Positions 1-13,200 of a stretch of DNA of 62,000 nucleotides are shown here, in pieces. A program made the position numbers and the translations under genes. This DNA comes from Phoronis australis (taxonomy: Eukaryota > Phoronida > Phoronidae): NCBI GenBank assembly GCA_002633005.1, contig NMRA01000029.1:1101009-1163008 (forward strand). The letters run 5' to 3'. The first letter of the stretch is position 1. Each line of letters starts with the position of its first letter. A model generated the notes under the pieces. That model saw only the letters and a list, made by a program, of their open reading frames with translations. It was not told where the DNA came from and made no database searches.

Positions 1-429
1 AAATTCGAGCACCTGTGGTTAAATGGTGTTATGGGCATGCCGATGAGGAGATCGGAGGGAGTGAAAAAGTCGGAGCTTTTTGCAAGTTGCATTTTTGTTT
101 CAGTTTTTGATTCTGTGCGGATTGTTTATAAAATTTACTAAAATTACCCACCATCAAACATTTATGGCCCACTGAAACAACAATGACCTGTAAATTTTTA
201 TTTTTTTGAAGTACGACCACCAGCCATTTTGAATTTAAATCAAACACAACCACCCATAAATTTTTATTTCAGTTGCCTTCCCCCCCCTCCCAAACAGATT
301 TTGCTGGAACAGCCCTAATATGTCTCTTGAGTAAGCCCTTTACAACATCAACATCTCCATAGATCATGAAACACTGGTTTCTCATCATCCAAACAACCAA
401 TTACCCCAAACTCCATCAGGTATACTCAC

Positions 430-3400
430 TGAGATACTTTGAGTATTTCTCATACTCGCTCTTTGAGACCAGTTTGAAGGCATATTGACTGATGGTCGTA
501 GTCTGGTTACTAATAGTGAGCTTGACCATGACACGCGCATTGTCCTCGTCCAACCCTTCAACCTAGAGTAACCGGAACAAGTCCAAATTTAATACAGTCA
601 CAGTAAACAGTACTAGGTGAATATACCTAGTATTTGATGCATTTTCATTTAATTTTGATAATTTCTATATTCCATAAATGATGCTTAAGTGGCTAAAGTT
701 TATCAATGTATACGGTAAAATCTCACCAATTTAGGAAAAAACAGTTTATCATTTTTCAAAGGTTTCTAACATTGTGAACAGAGTCCACAATTTGTCAGAA
801 CCATTGTCTCACAGTAGCTATGGTATAGATCTTTAAAACTGATATAGCTTTTATTTGGTGCTACTCATCTTTATGAGAAAATGGGAAAATCCAATTTTAA
901 TAGTCGGCCATATTATACCCTAAATTGGTGAGATCTTATATACCATATTACAGTGCATTCACACAAGACAGTACGTTTGTGAACTCTTTCAGAAACATTT
1001 CTTTTTACCACAGTGACTGCATCCAAAGAGCCTCCAGAGGGTCTGTCAGAAAAAAGTAGTGAAGCTCCTTTAAAAAGTTGCATTGCTGCCTGCAACACCC
1101 TCATTCAGCCATTTAAAATTTAAAACTTGAGAACATTTGTCTTTTTTCAGATTTTTCACCGGACTTACAAAACGACATAAAAAGAGCCCTCTCCCCGAGA
1201 CTTATTTGAGCCTTGTTTCCAAAAGTGTCCCCATGCTTTTTCCCAAGAGAAAGCTTTTTCTGAAACCCAATTACTATATCTCAAAATCTCCTATCCCCTT
1301 TTGCGGAAGGAGCAAAATGCATAATATGTAAAACCCAGTTTTCAAAAGGTAGACGACCTGAAAATGGCCAATGGAAACATGCTACAAAACTGAAATCAAC
1401 AGAAGTCCCCTCAAATAACTGGCATAATTTGGCGCATAAAAAGACCATTTAAAAATCACTGGTGGCAATGAATCACAAAAATTAATTTCTTGTCTTATAC
1501 AAAAGATGAATTTGGATTTTTGTTCTGTGTACATGTTGACAAAGAACATTTGACAAAACTTTTTTATCAGTTGTAAAAAGGTAGCCAGCTTTTTGTCCTT
1601 AATAAGTGACAAGCTATCATAGTTCTGCTCGTTACCAATGCGTTAGCCACACCCACTGTTCTTGCCATGCACTTTTTATGCTCATGAGAGAACACTTCGC
1701 ATGTACTGTAATGTATATGATGCATGAAACAGACCACAAACAAATGAAAAGGGGTGTTCAGGTCAGATTAGCAAGACTTGTGTTGCATTACAGACACAAC
1801 AAAGCTCATAAAGGGTGCACGATTTTGTAACTAATAATTCATACGATTAAATACAGTTTGTATCAGCGTTGTCAATGAGCGTTAATTTATCAGAAAAAAT
1901 GGCTACTTACTGAACTTTCAAAGATTAAAGGCAAATAAGTGGACGATTAGTCAGTCCAGCCACGCGTTGTCACGATAACGACTTATTCTAGCAAAAGGCA
2001 TCACCACAACAACGCGCACACTGGGGTCACCAGACACGGACCAAATGCAAGTTAAAGAACTACTTTAACAGTTGGATTTAGTGTTAGACATGATGAAAGA
2101 CAATCCTAACCACCAGTATTGGCTTACACGATAAATGTCCCAAGACCAAGTCCTTACAAAGAAGTACCTGGAGTGCAATAAACACTCCATAAACACACAT
2201 CTAACTTATAACCCACCTTGCCATATAAGCCTTTGTGAGCTCCAATCTCTACCATCCCGTATGCTCCTTTCTTGAGCAACAGCTCATCCTCGTCTTTGGA
2301 TTTCGATGTATTCTTTTTCACCTCCATATTATGAAGAGCTCTCTTGTCAGCACCTAGACCCATACCTTTGGGTCTAATGACAGCATCAACTGGGGCAACT
2401 ACCCTGGTCAAAAAGGACGTTGTGAGCACAACCATTTTCAACAAGGAAAGGATTTAAGACCCGGAAACACATACAGCACAGTGAAAACCCGGTTTTCACA
2501 ATCAGGTTTTGTGTACTATTAACTTGACTATGTATGAGTTTCAATGGTTACAGTTACTTTCTTTAGCTTTTCTGTCGGAATAATTCACATTTTGAGAAAA
2601 TTCGATTCAACTTTTCAAGTTTCGGAATGCAAGGAAACTCAAAGGTGATATTTTTGGTTTATTAAACAATCTCATATTCGCTTCGTCATTTCTTTTTTGA
2701 AGTTAATGATTTCAAAAAATGTACATATGTGAAGTCTCACTTTGAGTTTTTGCCCACGCCTTGGTCTTCTTTGAAGCCCATTCCCCGCAACATGGCCATG
2801 CCAAAGGATTCGATGGGTATCTTCTCATAGTCTGCATCATCTGCCTGAAATCAATTCATACTTGCACTACTGATGGTGTTATTTCAGCAACAGTTTTTAA
2901 GAATGCGTAAACTTGCTTACTTAATTAAAAGTACCCTTACAATTTTGAAGAATGCATAAACCTGCTTACCTGTGAAAACAAACATTATATGGTCTATATT
3001 CAAGCAGTGTTTTGTTCGGCTCTTGCAAGTAAAGTAACTGACATAAATACTTAGGTACCCACAATTTCTTTAAAATTAATAAGCCCATGCCCAGCGTACC
3101 TTCCACACCAGACTGTTGAAATTCTGAATTAAACTGAACATGGAGCAAGCACTTTCGATAATTACAAGACTCAACCATATGAAAATATCCCACCAATTCA
3201 GAACATAATACGGTAGACGTGTGAAATTTATTTTCTGTGACCTATGTGCAGCATCACGTCACTGCTTTTCAGTATATTCAAGTCCTGTTCTATAACTACC
3301 ATAAGGTCAACCCCAACAATGTCACAAGGTGTTGAAAAATAAAGGTGAGAAATTGGCGAGATCTTACCATACACATTTGAAATAAGTAACGCACTGTAAT

Positions 3401-6400
3401 GGAAATATTTGACAAAAAATCACATCAGTTGGTTATTATATACCTCATCTGGTCGAAGGGAGACATCGAGATTATCATCCGTTTCAAAGCCATCAGGAAC
3501 CTTGTTCCGCATAAGAAGAGGAACTACCAGGGATGGGTTGTCTTGGTTACGATTGTCCCAGTTTTCATTCGCTGCAGCAGCATCTAAAACAGTCATCAAA
3601 TTCAAGAAATGCAGGTTGTTTTTCATCATCACTACAGTGTCACACAAAAAAAGTTTTCAGAGAACTCAGCAAAACAGGACGAGACATTAAACGTAACAAA
3701 AATTGCAGGCAATACAAATAAAGAATAAATAATAATAAAATTATATTCATTTATAAACACAAAAGATATCTTTGTATCAATAGTTTTTATAAGAAAATAA
3801 ATTACAAAAATATAATGGTTTTAAAAACTGAGTAGTAGAAAGCGGAAAATAAATCAAACATAAACTATTTGCAATAAGAAGTACTACAAGCAGAACATGT
3901 ATGCTTCTTTGAATAAAAGCAAACAAATTTATGCAAGTTCAAGCTTGCTATAGCGCTCGACACAGGCAAACATTACCGCTCCAAAATACGAGTGCCAGCA
4001 GCATATTCTACACTCACAGTTCCAGATATAGGACTTGTGCAAAGTGACGACCAAAAAGAAAAAAAACGCCAGACATCGGTCTGCATCCGCACGAGTGAGG
4101 CCAACGTCTTGCTCGTATTTTACTTTTTCTACTGGTATTTTCAACCGTGCACTCGCTCATGTTAAGCCCTGATTTGACAACAGCTCAATAACTTCAACCA
4201 AAATTACGTCACCCTTGGAATAGTTTACATATGCAACAACGGTAGCTTATCTAAGTTGGATTTCATAATATTGTTCAGCTCCAATAACACTCTCCTACAT
4301 CCAAGCACAATTCACTTACATAATCAATCAACTTCAATGATCCGTACCTTGTAGAGAGAAATTGCCTGTTAAAGCCTTGAAAACGGAGATTTATCGCAAT
4401 TTTGTGTGTGAATAGGCCACGTGAAAATGGAATCTCATAGCCGTAAAAATACCACAAACCATAAACAGTGTTTGTTTTTCATATTTTCTACATTAGTTTA
4501 TTAATCGGCATTGGTACATGTGAATTTGAAGCTTGATAACAAACAGAATATGCCTCAACTGACTTCCCCCCCCCACACACATTATCCTTGTCCTTGTTTG
4601 CACATTTCACAGATAAACTTCATTCCACGGCTTTCACATTCAGGGGGAATTTTAACTTTCAAACATGAAAAATACCTTCCAAGATCTGTTGAACAGCTTC
4701 AGACTCTAGGGTTGATACCGCTGAATCATCACTGATCCTCCACCTATTACGCTCGATCAAAGGGATGACCAATTCTTTCGGCTTTTCTTTTGGCTTTGTA
4801 CTGTCAACAAAAATAAAAGTTCAAAGAAGCAATACAATAAATCTCAAGTTTGTGGTTAGCAGAGAATATGTTCAGACTACGTTGTACAAGAATCAAAAAC
4901 CAATTCGAGCCTTTTCAGCCACACTAATGATAGATGTAGACGTTAAATTTTGGATACAAAATAATGATAGTTGCTAAAATTACCAGTTTCACATTGTTCA
5001 AAAGCTTTCAACATTTTGCAACAAATGCTCACTTTTAGCATACGTGTGGTAACAGATACACATTTCAGACCATTTAAACGATGACTTCAGGTTTCACTGC
5101 ATTGAAAATTTTACAGTAGAGAGCATTGCACTATATTGAGGGCTCTCTCTCACTTGAGGGGGAAGGTGCCAGTGCCTCCTGAGAAGGGAATTGTTTCAGG
5201 TTGCCACCAAATCAACTGGGGCTGTGAAAGTGAAAAATGATAATAAAACAGACGGGAATTTTTTTATTCATTGGATAGGAATTTTTGGGACATATCAGAG
5301 GAATTTCGTGTGATTTTGAAATATTTCTAGAAGGGAATGGAGCCAATATTGGACCCCAAAATTGAGGTATCGAGGGCCCTGAACTGTTTTCATTACGCAA
5401 CCTGATGTAAGACCAACTCAATCAAGAGTTCGAGAAACAAGGGAAATTTTTTAAGAAAACATCGGAAGAGCCCACTTCTAGACAAGATAGGACTCTTCAC
5501 TGGTGGATGACAGTCCAGTCTTAGTCAAGAGATGTTCAATGATCAATCACAGCCTCGTCTTTACAGTTCAGCCTAGGCCACAATTTTTCTTGGTCACATG
5601 ACTTGTAATTTTGCATATTTAGGATGAAAAACTGAAAGAGAGATGATTGCAGTTTTGGCAGTGTGTTTTATTTAAATTCTGCTCCAATGCAATATTCAGT
5701 TAGTCTAAAGAACTGAGTCGGGATTTCTTTTACAATTGTCTATAACATTCCAAACCCCAGAAAAAAACTTTCAAAAAGGCAATACGATTTAGTACCTGAT
5801 TGATGTTTGATAAATTGGACCATTTTTAAGTTTTCATTCCAAGATACAGGCACTGCATTCATCTGCAGCTGTTTTGTTGAGTGGTTCAAATAGGGAGGAC
5901 AATCAAAAAGTAGGTCACGGCGCTCCATATCTGCCTCCGTGTAAAACCCGCGTCGGTAAATTACCCGATTTCAGACTTCAAAGTTAACTATAAGACAATT
6001 TCGTGTTATAAATCGTTACCTTAGTCTTTATTTGTAAGTTTGTAATCTTTTTGTCTCAAATTATCGCTGATAAATCATTTTTTGTAAGCTTTTTTAGCGC
6101 ACGATTTTCCGCCATGCGATCAACATTCAAAAAGGTACCTCTTGTTCCTCCTATCCAAAAGAGCACTATACTCTCAAATACAAACATGAAATTTGGACAG
6201 GATGTAGTTTAGATGCGTGCGCATCTCCTCAAGTTATTTTCTCGAAGTCAAGGCCAAGTTTTCATGGCGAGTTTTCGATCGTCCGGAAGGCCTAATTTTG
6301 GTCGGTCGGGAGATTGATGTTTTTCCAGTTGCGCAATATGCCCCCCCGATTTTTAGATGAGGAATTTATCACTCTTTTAATTGGTAATTATTTCATTTTC

Positions 6401-7778
6401 AGAAATTCTGTCAAACTGCTGCGCATTGGCACTTTTCAAACAGCAGTCGTTAGTTCACTAAGTCGCCGCATGTAAGCGCCACCATCGGCTACGTTGAAGT
6501 TCAATGGCATCGCAACTTCACCGTTCGAAATAAAGTTGTTACAAAGTTTTTGTTGCGTAAATGATGAAATCCTTTATGTTAAGAGTGATTTGTTTTCCCA
6601 AATGGTCTTTTGTCTACTTTCTGATGTTTTTTGCCATGATACGATCTAATAGTACATGGGTGGCACCCAGCACTGAAAAAAGTGGGGAGCTTTTGCCTCC
6701 CCCAGCCCCCTGTCACTGTCAGGCAATGATGTGTTGCCCATGTAGTAGTATTCAGGGGCAGATCTAGGATTTTTAGATAGGAGGGGGGCAGGGCAGAGTA
6801 TTACGCAGGATTTTATCCGTAAGATATTTGCACCCTCAAACTGCCAAATGAAATATGGGAGTTTTAGGGGGGCCACGGGCCAGGCCCCCTTGCCCCCCCC
6901 CAAATCCACCAATGTGATCTTGTGATTTGATGCGAAATTTCCTCCTAGCTCAGATGTATTTATTTCTGAGCTGATGTGGTGTCTTTGCTCTTTACCTTTT
7001 AAGCTGTATAATCCATTGTTTTCATCAAACATGATGGCCTGTTCTATATGCTATAACAAGACACTTAAACAGCAATATCTCTGTAGAAATCGATCTTAAT
7101 TTTATATAATACATACCACCATGTTTGTCTCAATGAGACGAATCTTTTAATATGCAGCACATGTATATTCTTTTATTTTTTACGAAATTATGTAAAAAGG
7201 CAGATATTTCACGCATAATTGTCGCTTTTCAACGGCCATTTTCTCGTCAACCGCTAATCCAATTTTTCTGATTTTTGCACCATTTCATTTCTCACACCAA
7301 GGGCTTTTCAAAAATGTATGACACATGGGTATTGTAAAAAAAATAATAAAAACGTTGTCCTCCCTAGTTCAAAACAAGCATCAATGATCCAGACCTGGCA
7401 TTGCAGGCAAATCAAAAAGGCTACCTTACCAACTGATTTTATACAATATGCATATCGCCTACAAGAACAAGAGAATTTCTACCAGGATAGTTACTTTGGA
7501 TTTCTCAAATACAAGCAGTTGGTCACTAGCACCTTAGTCCTTAACTAGCACATTGCATTGGCATTTGCTGTATGTTTTGCCAAGCCAAGGCTTCGTAGTA
7601 GTTCGTACCTTTGAACTTCTTTTCCTTCAACAGATGTAACCAAGTCTGGTTCATTTGGAACATCGCTTGTGTCGTTTTCACCCAGAGCAGACCTCTTAGT
7701 AACTTTTACGTCACTCAAAATCTTTTTGAATCCAAATGAAAGAACAGTTTTCGTTCCAGGTTCGTCAGTGTCCGCCAT
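430..7778 (-). CDS. GPKOW: GPKOW homologue (G-patch/KOW spliceosome factor), 5' six exons, 3' end off window
   Basis: GPKOW (yeast Spp2, plant MOS2) is a nuclear G-patch protein that binds the helicase DHX16/Prp2 and RNA during spliceosome activation. I reconstructed six minus-strand exons: 7609-7778 (ATG at 7778), 4676-4800, 3444-3583, 2741-2844, 2217-2403 and 430-562. All have GT/AG borders, and their phases join to 859 nt (286 codons plus one base) with no stop. Exon 1 begins MADTDEPGTK and contains SFGF and SVEGKEVQ, like the vertebrate N-terminus. Exon 2 has KPKEKPKELVIPLI. Exon 4 is the G-patch (FGMAMLRGMGFKEDQGVGK). Exon 5 has RPKGMGLGA and then the KOW motif (HKGLYGKV), which continues in exon 6 with VEGLDEDNARVMVKL. 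The second KOW and C-terminus must lie left of base 1, because exon 6 ends in a good donor (gtgagt). The start is chosen by family alignment and sits in a YY1-like context. Family resemblance and frame joins are what is seen; the function is inferred from the family. Confidence 0.93.
563..2216 (-). other. GPKOW intron between exons 5 and 6; nothing else recognised
   Basis: AT-rich intron flanked by exon 5 (ending 2217, donor gtgggt) and exon 6 (acceptor ctctag at 563-568). The short open frames inside (for example 913-1104 minus, 1606-1830 plus) have no recognisable domain and are treated as chance. Confidence 0.7.
2845..4675 (-). other. GPKOW introns between exons 2 and 4; nothing else recognised
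   Basis: Two short introns flank exon 3 (3444-3583). The sequence is AT-rich with A- and T-runs near 3690-3850. No repeat or extra gene was recognised. Confidence 0.6.
4801..7608 (-). other. GPKOW intron 1 with a low-complexity, repeat-like tract
   Basis: Large first intron. Between about 6640 and 6920 it holds a tract with runs of G and C that gives a 128-codon minus-strand open frame. The translation (repeated GGG/PAP blocks) resembles non-coding repeats rather than a protein. Nothing else was recognised. Confidence 0.5.
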
Positions 7779-7782
7779 ATTG
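7771..7782 (-). promoter_or_regulatory. YY1-like element overlapping the GPKOW start codon
   Basis: On the minus strand the start codon lies in CAATATGGCGGA, close to the YY1 consensus AANATGGCGGC. YY1 sites overlapping the first ATG are common in housekeeping genes, which supports this as the 5' end of the gene. No TATA box was seen just upstream (7783-7900). Confidence 0.4.
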
Positions 7783-9952
7783 AGAACTTTAAAAATTATT
7801 TTCTCACAGAGAAGAGTGATCATGTATATTTGCCCCTCCTATAGAGGGCTCTGTAGTCCAACCCATAAAACCGTACCTCAGTAGGCCTGCACTCACTGAC
7901 AGGACATCGTTGGCATCAAGCGTGACTCGGCTGGCACCTCATCATAATATCACTTCATGCACACTTTGGTGGCGCTGCGGAAACGATTGTTGCATTAGCC
8001 TCATTTTTGCATCAAATAAAGCAAATGTGCTCCAAACATGCAGTGTCCAGTTGCATGAAACAGTCGCAAACAGGGACTCAACTAAGAGTTCCGTGAATCC
8101 GACAGCGCATTTGTCGGTGCCCGGGCCTCAGCGTGAAAGCACTGATTGTCACGTCTTTTGCAGTTTGAGTCACATTACTAAGTAAATTTTTTGTCTTCGG
8201 TAAAAACTGAGAGTGAACTGTAGGCCTACATTGAATTCTCATTGCAAATAAGTATGGATTTCACGCAACGCAACCGCTAAAATTTTTAAAAGGACAAAGT
8301 GCTTAGTTGATTAGACTGATTTAAGGGCTCGGTTTTTAGTTATATAATTAGAAAATGTAATTAGTCAAAGGAGAGCTAATAAAGAAGATAAAATGATAGA
8401 AATATATTGCATCTGCTCCTATACGAAACAAATACGAAAAAGATTTAGGGAATTTAGTCGAGTCCCTATTTTTGGACTGTTCAGTTCATGCAACCGGGCC
8501 ATGAACCACTGTGGTTTCGAGACAGCACCTCGTTTTCAAGCATAATGGGGAATTAATGCAATTTTTTGGAAGTAGGGCATACGTAGAACCACTATCTGAC
8601 ATTCTCTGACGGTAAAGTTTGTTCCGTGGAAGACTTCCAGGCATTTTTCGTCCAGATAACGAGACAAGTCTGCCAGTCATCTTTTCAAGCTTGCTAGAAA
8701 TCCTTGCCTCCTATCGGAGTCCTGTTGCAGTTAAGCACATGAGACCTTTCACGCTACAGTAAGTTTGATTTACACACGGCCACCAGTGCGGCAGTTGGGA
8801 ATTTAGGCCATGTAGGACCCTAGAAAAATGTCTAACTTTGGCTAACTTCGAAACAACAAATATCAGAAATGACTGGTCGGATTCAAGTGGAATTTCAAGA
8901 TAATATGCTTGATGCACTCACTGCCACTCTATTAGGAATTATTTTTAAACCCCACTTTTGTATGAAGTTCTATCAAAAATATGATTTATGAAAAAAAACA
9001 CACAAAAATTGCTCAAACGCAAACGAGCTGTTTCTTTAGAAAACCGTAACATCGTATTTGGAAGAACCGAAGACTCAACAGCTGATGGAGTGGGGCTGTC
9101 GTTTGTCTACGTACAAATCTATGAGGTAAGCCCAGTGAAATATGAATACTTAATGCCGGCTGAAATGGACTAGAACCTATCGTGCTATGTTTGTCTTTAA
9201 TATCTTTTAATGCGACTCGTCCAAAGTGAGGGTTCATTAAAGATCAGGCCGCAATTTGACCACGAAGCCACATGAGCAAGATAACACCCCATTGTGGGAC
9301 CAAGGGGGTTGCTTTAATGTCCCAAACCATTGCTTTTGTGGAAAGTCATCGGAAAGAGGGGATATCGGGCTCACGAAATATCGAGCCGGAGTAATGTAGG
9401 AACGGGAGAACATTGGGAATGGAAAACAGCGGTGCTTGGATATATCGAGATTAAATAGAAATAGACTACAAGGAAATACCACCACTGATCTGACTGTAAC
9501 AATTAAAAATATTTTAGTAAAACAGAAAAGTTGCCTTTGCAGTTAACACGGATTTTGTCGTTTCAACGAAAACATTTTGCCATGTTTAGCCATTTTGTAC
9601 TTAATAGAAGTTATTTGACTAGTTGTGTCGCAACAATGTACCGATGTCACCCAAGTGTCAGAACTTTTCGAAGGTCTATGTGGATCTTCTAGAAAGAACA
9701 CAATTTCCTTAACAGAAAATGATTCATAGATTGACAAAATTGTAAAAATATGTGACACTGTGTGTACACATTCAGTGTTTTAGAGTTGAAAAGACTGAGA
9801 GACGGTAAAATACAAAAATCACATTGATAAATATTTTTATTGAAAAAAATGAAAAGCGTGCTCTCATTGTTGGAAGCAGTGAAAGTCAGATCGGTAACGA
9901 CCATTTAGCAATATAGAGTTTGACATTTACTTCAAGTCACAAAACCGTTGTG
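7779..9952. other. Divergent intergenic region between GPKOW and oxygenase copy 1
   Basis: From about 8110 rightward this DNA belongs to the segmental duplication and recurs from about 22556. The homology therefore includes roughly 2 kb of 5' flank of the oxygenase gene. A dispersed repeat fragment (about 8860-9010) lies inside it. No coding exon was recognised. Confidence 0.6.
8860..9010 (+). repeat. Short dispersed repeat fragment (four copies in window)
   Basis: The stretch running from a TGGTCGGACTCA-like start through a TATCAAAAATAGGA-like end recurs at about 23290-23460 (the duplicate copy), 17960-18080 and 56440-56610. The last two are outside the duplication, so this is a dispersed repeat. 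At 17960 it directly precedes the hAT-like remnant, so it may be part of that family. Confidence 0.55.
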
Positions 9953-9960
9953 TATAAATA
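9953..9960 (+). promoter_or_regulatory. TATA box of oxygenase copy 1
   Basis: A canonical TATAAATA lies 252 bp upstream of the chosen ATG (10205). It implies transcription start near 9980-9990 and a 5' UTR of about 220 nt if exon 1 is continuous. The matching site in copy 2 (24998-25005) reads TAAAAATA. Confidence 0.5.
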
Positions 9961-10204
9961 CGGCAACTGCCAGTGATTGACTGAAGAGGCAGCATACAGC
10001 ACCAAGTCTTGTTCATTACTTATACATTATATAAGGGCATATTTTTCTCGAAAATAAACAGCTGATGTGGAACTTTTTAAATAACAATCCTTATGATAAA
10101 TCTTGACACTTGGGAGAATTGAAGTTGCCCCCCCCCCCCGACAGTCACGAGACGAAAGAACTGGAGCTAATGTACGTGAACCTAATGCGATGTTCATTAA
10201 TAAA

Positions 10205-13200
10205 ATGAATCGCCTTCTGAGTGCAGGTCTTCTTCGCGCTTTGACCAACAGATTTTCCGTGTTTCAGGCAGAGAATTGTGTGCAACGAATCAGATGGGTT
10301 CGTTTCAGCACATCTATGAATGGGATGAACACAGCCCAACGACACGAGTGGATAGCCACTGTGAAAGGGGAAGTCAACCGATTTGACCCCAGTGTACCCA
10401 TAGAATCGGCCATCGGACCGCCAGCATCATGGTAGGTTGGTTCACTCGAACTTAAGCAACTGTCGCGGTAATCAAAATGATGGAGAAGAAAACAAAGCTT
10501 TGGGTACCTTTTTTTCTTCATCCAAAACGTCAATAATGTTTGTGGTTTTCAGAATATGCGAAGGAATTCCTTACTAACCCCTGCTTTCATGATTTGAACC
10601 AAATATCGTTGTGTCACTTGCTAATTCATCATTGACGTCGATCTTGAAAGAGAAAAGCAAGAATGAACTACAATTCCATACCTCTTACGTCACAGATTAG
10701 CCGGCTCTTGCTGGATGGTCTTTCCCCACAGTTGGCCTGTGTTATTCGCTAAAAGTTTATTTCATTCTTGCCGATTTAACAGATTTTGAGAGGAGTTTTC
10801 AAATTTTCCTTTTAAACTTTTGAGGATTGTAAAGCATTATCTTGTTTTAGAGAACTGGATAGAGAGAGGGGGGAGGATCTCCCCAGGGGAGTTATTGCTC
10901 CCTCTCACCTAAATGTTTGTAACTGCAGTAGGTTTGTCACGTGACTAATGATAAACGAACGATCGTTTAAGTGAAGTATGCATCCAAGGACTACATACAA
11001 AATAATGAATATGTCAACATTGTAGGTACATTAACCCCAGCTTTCTTGAACTCGAAATGGAGACTGTCTTTAGAAATAATTGGATTGCCGTGGGACACGT
11101 GGGACAAGTTGCACGCAAGGGACAATTTATTACAGGTTTGTAGTCCATGACATGACAGTGATTCACTGAGATGCTCAAAACTCACTTGCCACAATTCAGA
11201 AACATTATTCCCACAAGTTAGGGGCATGTTCCGCAAACACTAGACCCTCGCGCCGAGAAATCTTTCATCTACGAGTTCCACCCATAATTCAAAATTCCAG
11301 CGTCATCGAGGGGCTCATTTTAGCTGCGGACATTTTGCAGGTATGTATGTGTGCATCAGTCCATACTATACATCAGAATATCTAACCATAGTTACGTAAC
11401 AAAAATTATAGTAATCTCTACAACTTTTGAGATTTTCAAAAACAAGATGTTAAATACAATCATCTAAGGTTCAACATTTAACGAGAGTGGTCTCCGTCAT
11501 TTAGAATCAATAAGGAATTTTGTAATATTAATTTCTATACGTTGTCTTGTGATTTCATGATCTTCTAAAAACATTTGTAGCATTTTGAAGGCAAACAACA
11601 GGCAGATTAAATTTATGTCTCAGATTAACAACACACAGCGAGCACACGAACCAAAGTGACATTCGTCCCCAATTTTCTTCATTTTTTAGCATGCGCGTAA
11701 TTATTTCCTAACGGCTACACCAAGGTAACGTCTGTTCTCAACCTTGAACATGGAAAACATGCCAAATGTGCTCTGCTTTCATTTCCAAGCAGCTAACGTA
11801 GTCCTCTCGCACAGGGTTCGATTTTTGACAATCTGTAACTTAGCTTGATGTAACACTGTCTTCCAAGATTTAGCTCTCAAAAACTGTACACTGTGGTCTG
11901 AAGTCAAACATCAACGACAATCCATCACCAAACCCTGGGAACACAATACCATATCATATCATATAGGCAAAAAAGTACAGGTATTATTTTATTTTTATTT
12001 TCAACTCCCAAACAGGATCTGTTCTTTTATCAGATCTAAAACTGACGGTTATAGCACACTTTACTTATCTTGTAATTCTACCCCCCCCGAGTCGTCACCA
12101 ACAGGGATCCAAAACTATGTGCCCCATATAGCAGAATGGGCGGGTAAAATTTTTAAAATCAAGCATTTTAAGCCACATGGTAACGTGTCGGGAACATCAA
12201 TAAATTTAATCCGCATAAGTAACCCTTTTGATGCTTGTTCGGACTGACAATTTTGAGCAGATTTCAGATACCTTTTGTTGTAAATTAAACGTGTGCTCAA
12301 GTGTCACTTCTAAAGGGTTTCCATCGAAATAGCATTTCTCGTAATTTCTTAAACGTTTACTGTTTCTAAACACCGTAAGTATGATTTTTGACATGTTTAC
12401 ACTAAGTTGGTCGTTTGCACAATTAACTTCCAAGTTAATTATCGTCCTTTGCAAATTTGTGATTTCGAAATATGAGTTTATAATCTGTCAAAATGATAAA
12501 ATAATGCAAATTATTTACACCAAGACATTGACCGGTGATTATGGTCCGGGAGCCAGGGGGTCGAACCTGGTTTTGCCGGATAAAGTTTCTTTCTTTGCTG
12601 TTTCATGAAGCCTAGGGTTAAGTAACCATGATTAAGGGGGTGTGCATTTTTTAAATATGCAAATTAAGGTCGACATTATGCAAATTTCTTTTTTTGCTTA
12701 TAATTTCCTTACCAAGCACTGCAGCCCGATAATTTTGACGTTTTTGCCCATGTTTTCATGGTCAACAAATTTAATTGTGCAAGCTTTTTGTTGGATACAT
12801 CGTCAATTTGCATAATTTATGCAAATTAAGGCCGCTATTATTCAAAATTCTTCTTGTGCTTATAGCTACTGTACCAGGCACCACAGATGAACTGTCATGA
12901 TATTTGCAGTTATATTCTCTTGGTCAACTAGTTTAATGAAATCGCTGTGCATGTTGTTGCATAATAAATTTGCATAATTACTGAAAATTTGCAGAACTAA
13001 TGCAAATGAAGGGCGCCATTATTCAAAATTCCACTTGTGCTTATAGCTACTTGTGCTTATAGCTGCCGTACCAAGCACCACAGGTAAACTCTCATGATAT
13101 TTGAACCTATGTTCCTATGGTCAATTAGGTTAATGAAATCAGTTTGCAAATTGCATGATAAATTAGCATAATTTATGCAAATAAAGGCAGCCATTATCAA

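Noticed and set aside
6646-7032. 128-codon minus-strand frame within GPKOW intron 1.
   Set aside because: Low-complexity G/C-run sequence with no domain; the position is intronic.
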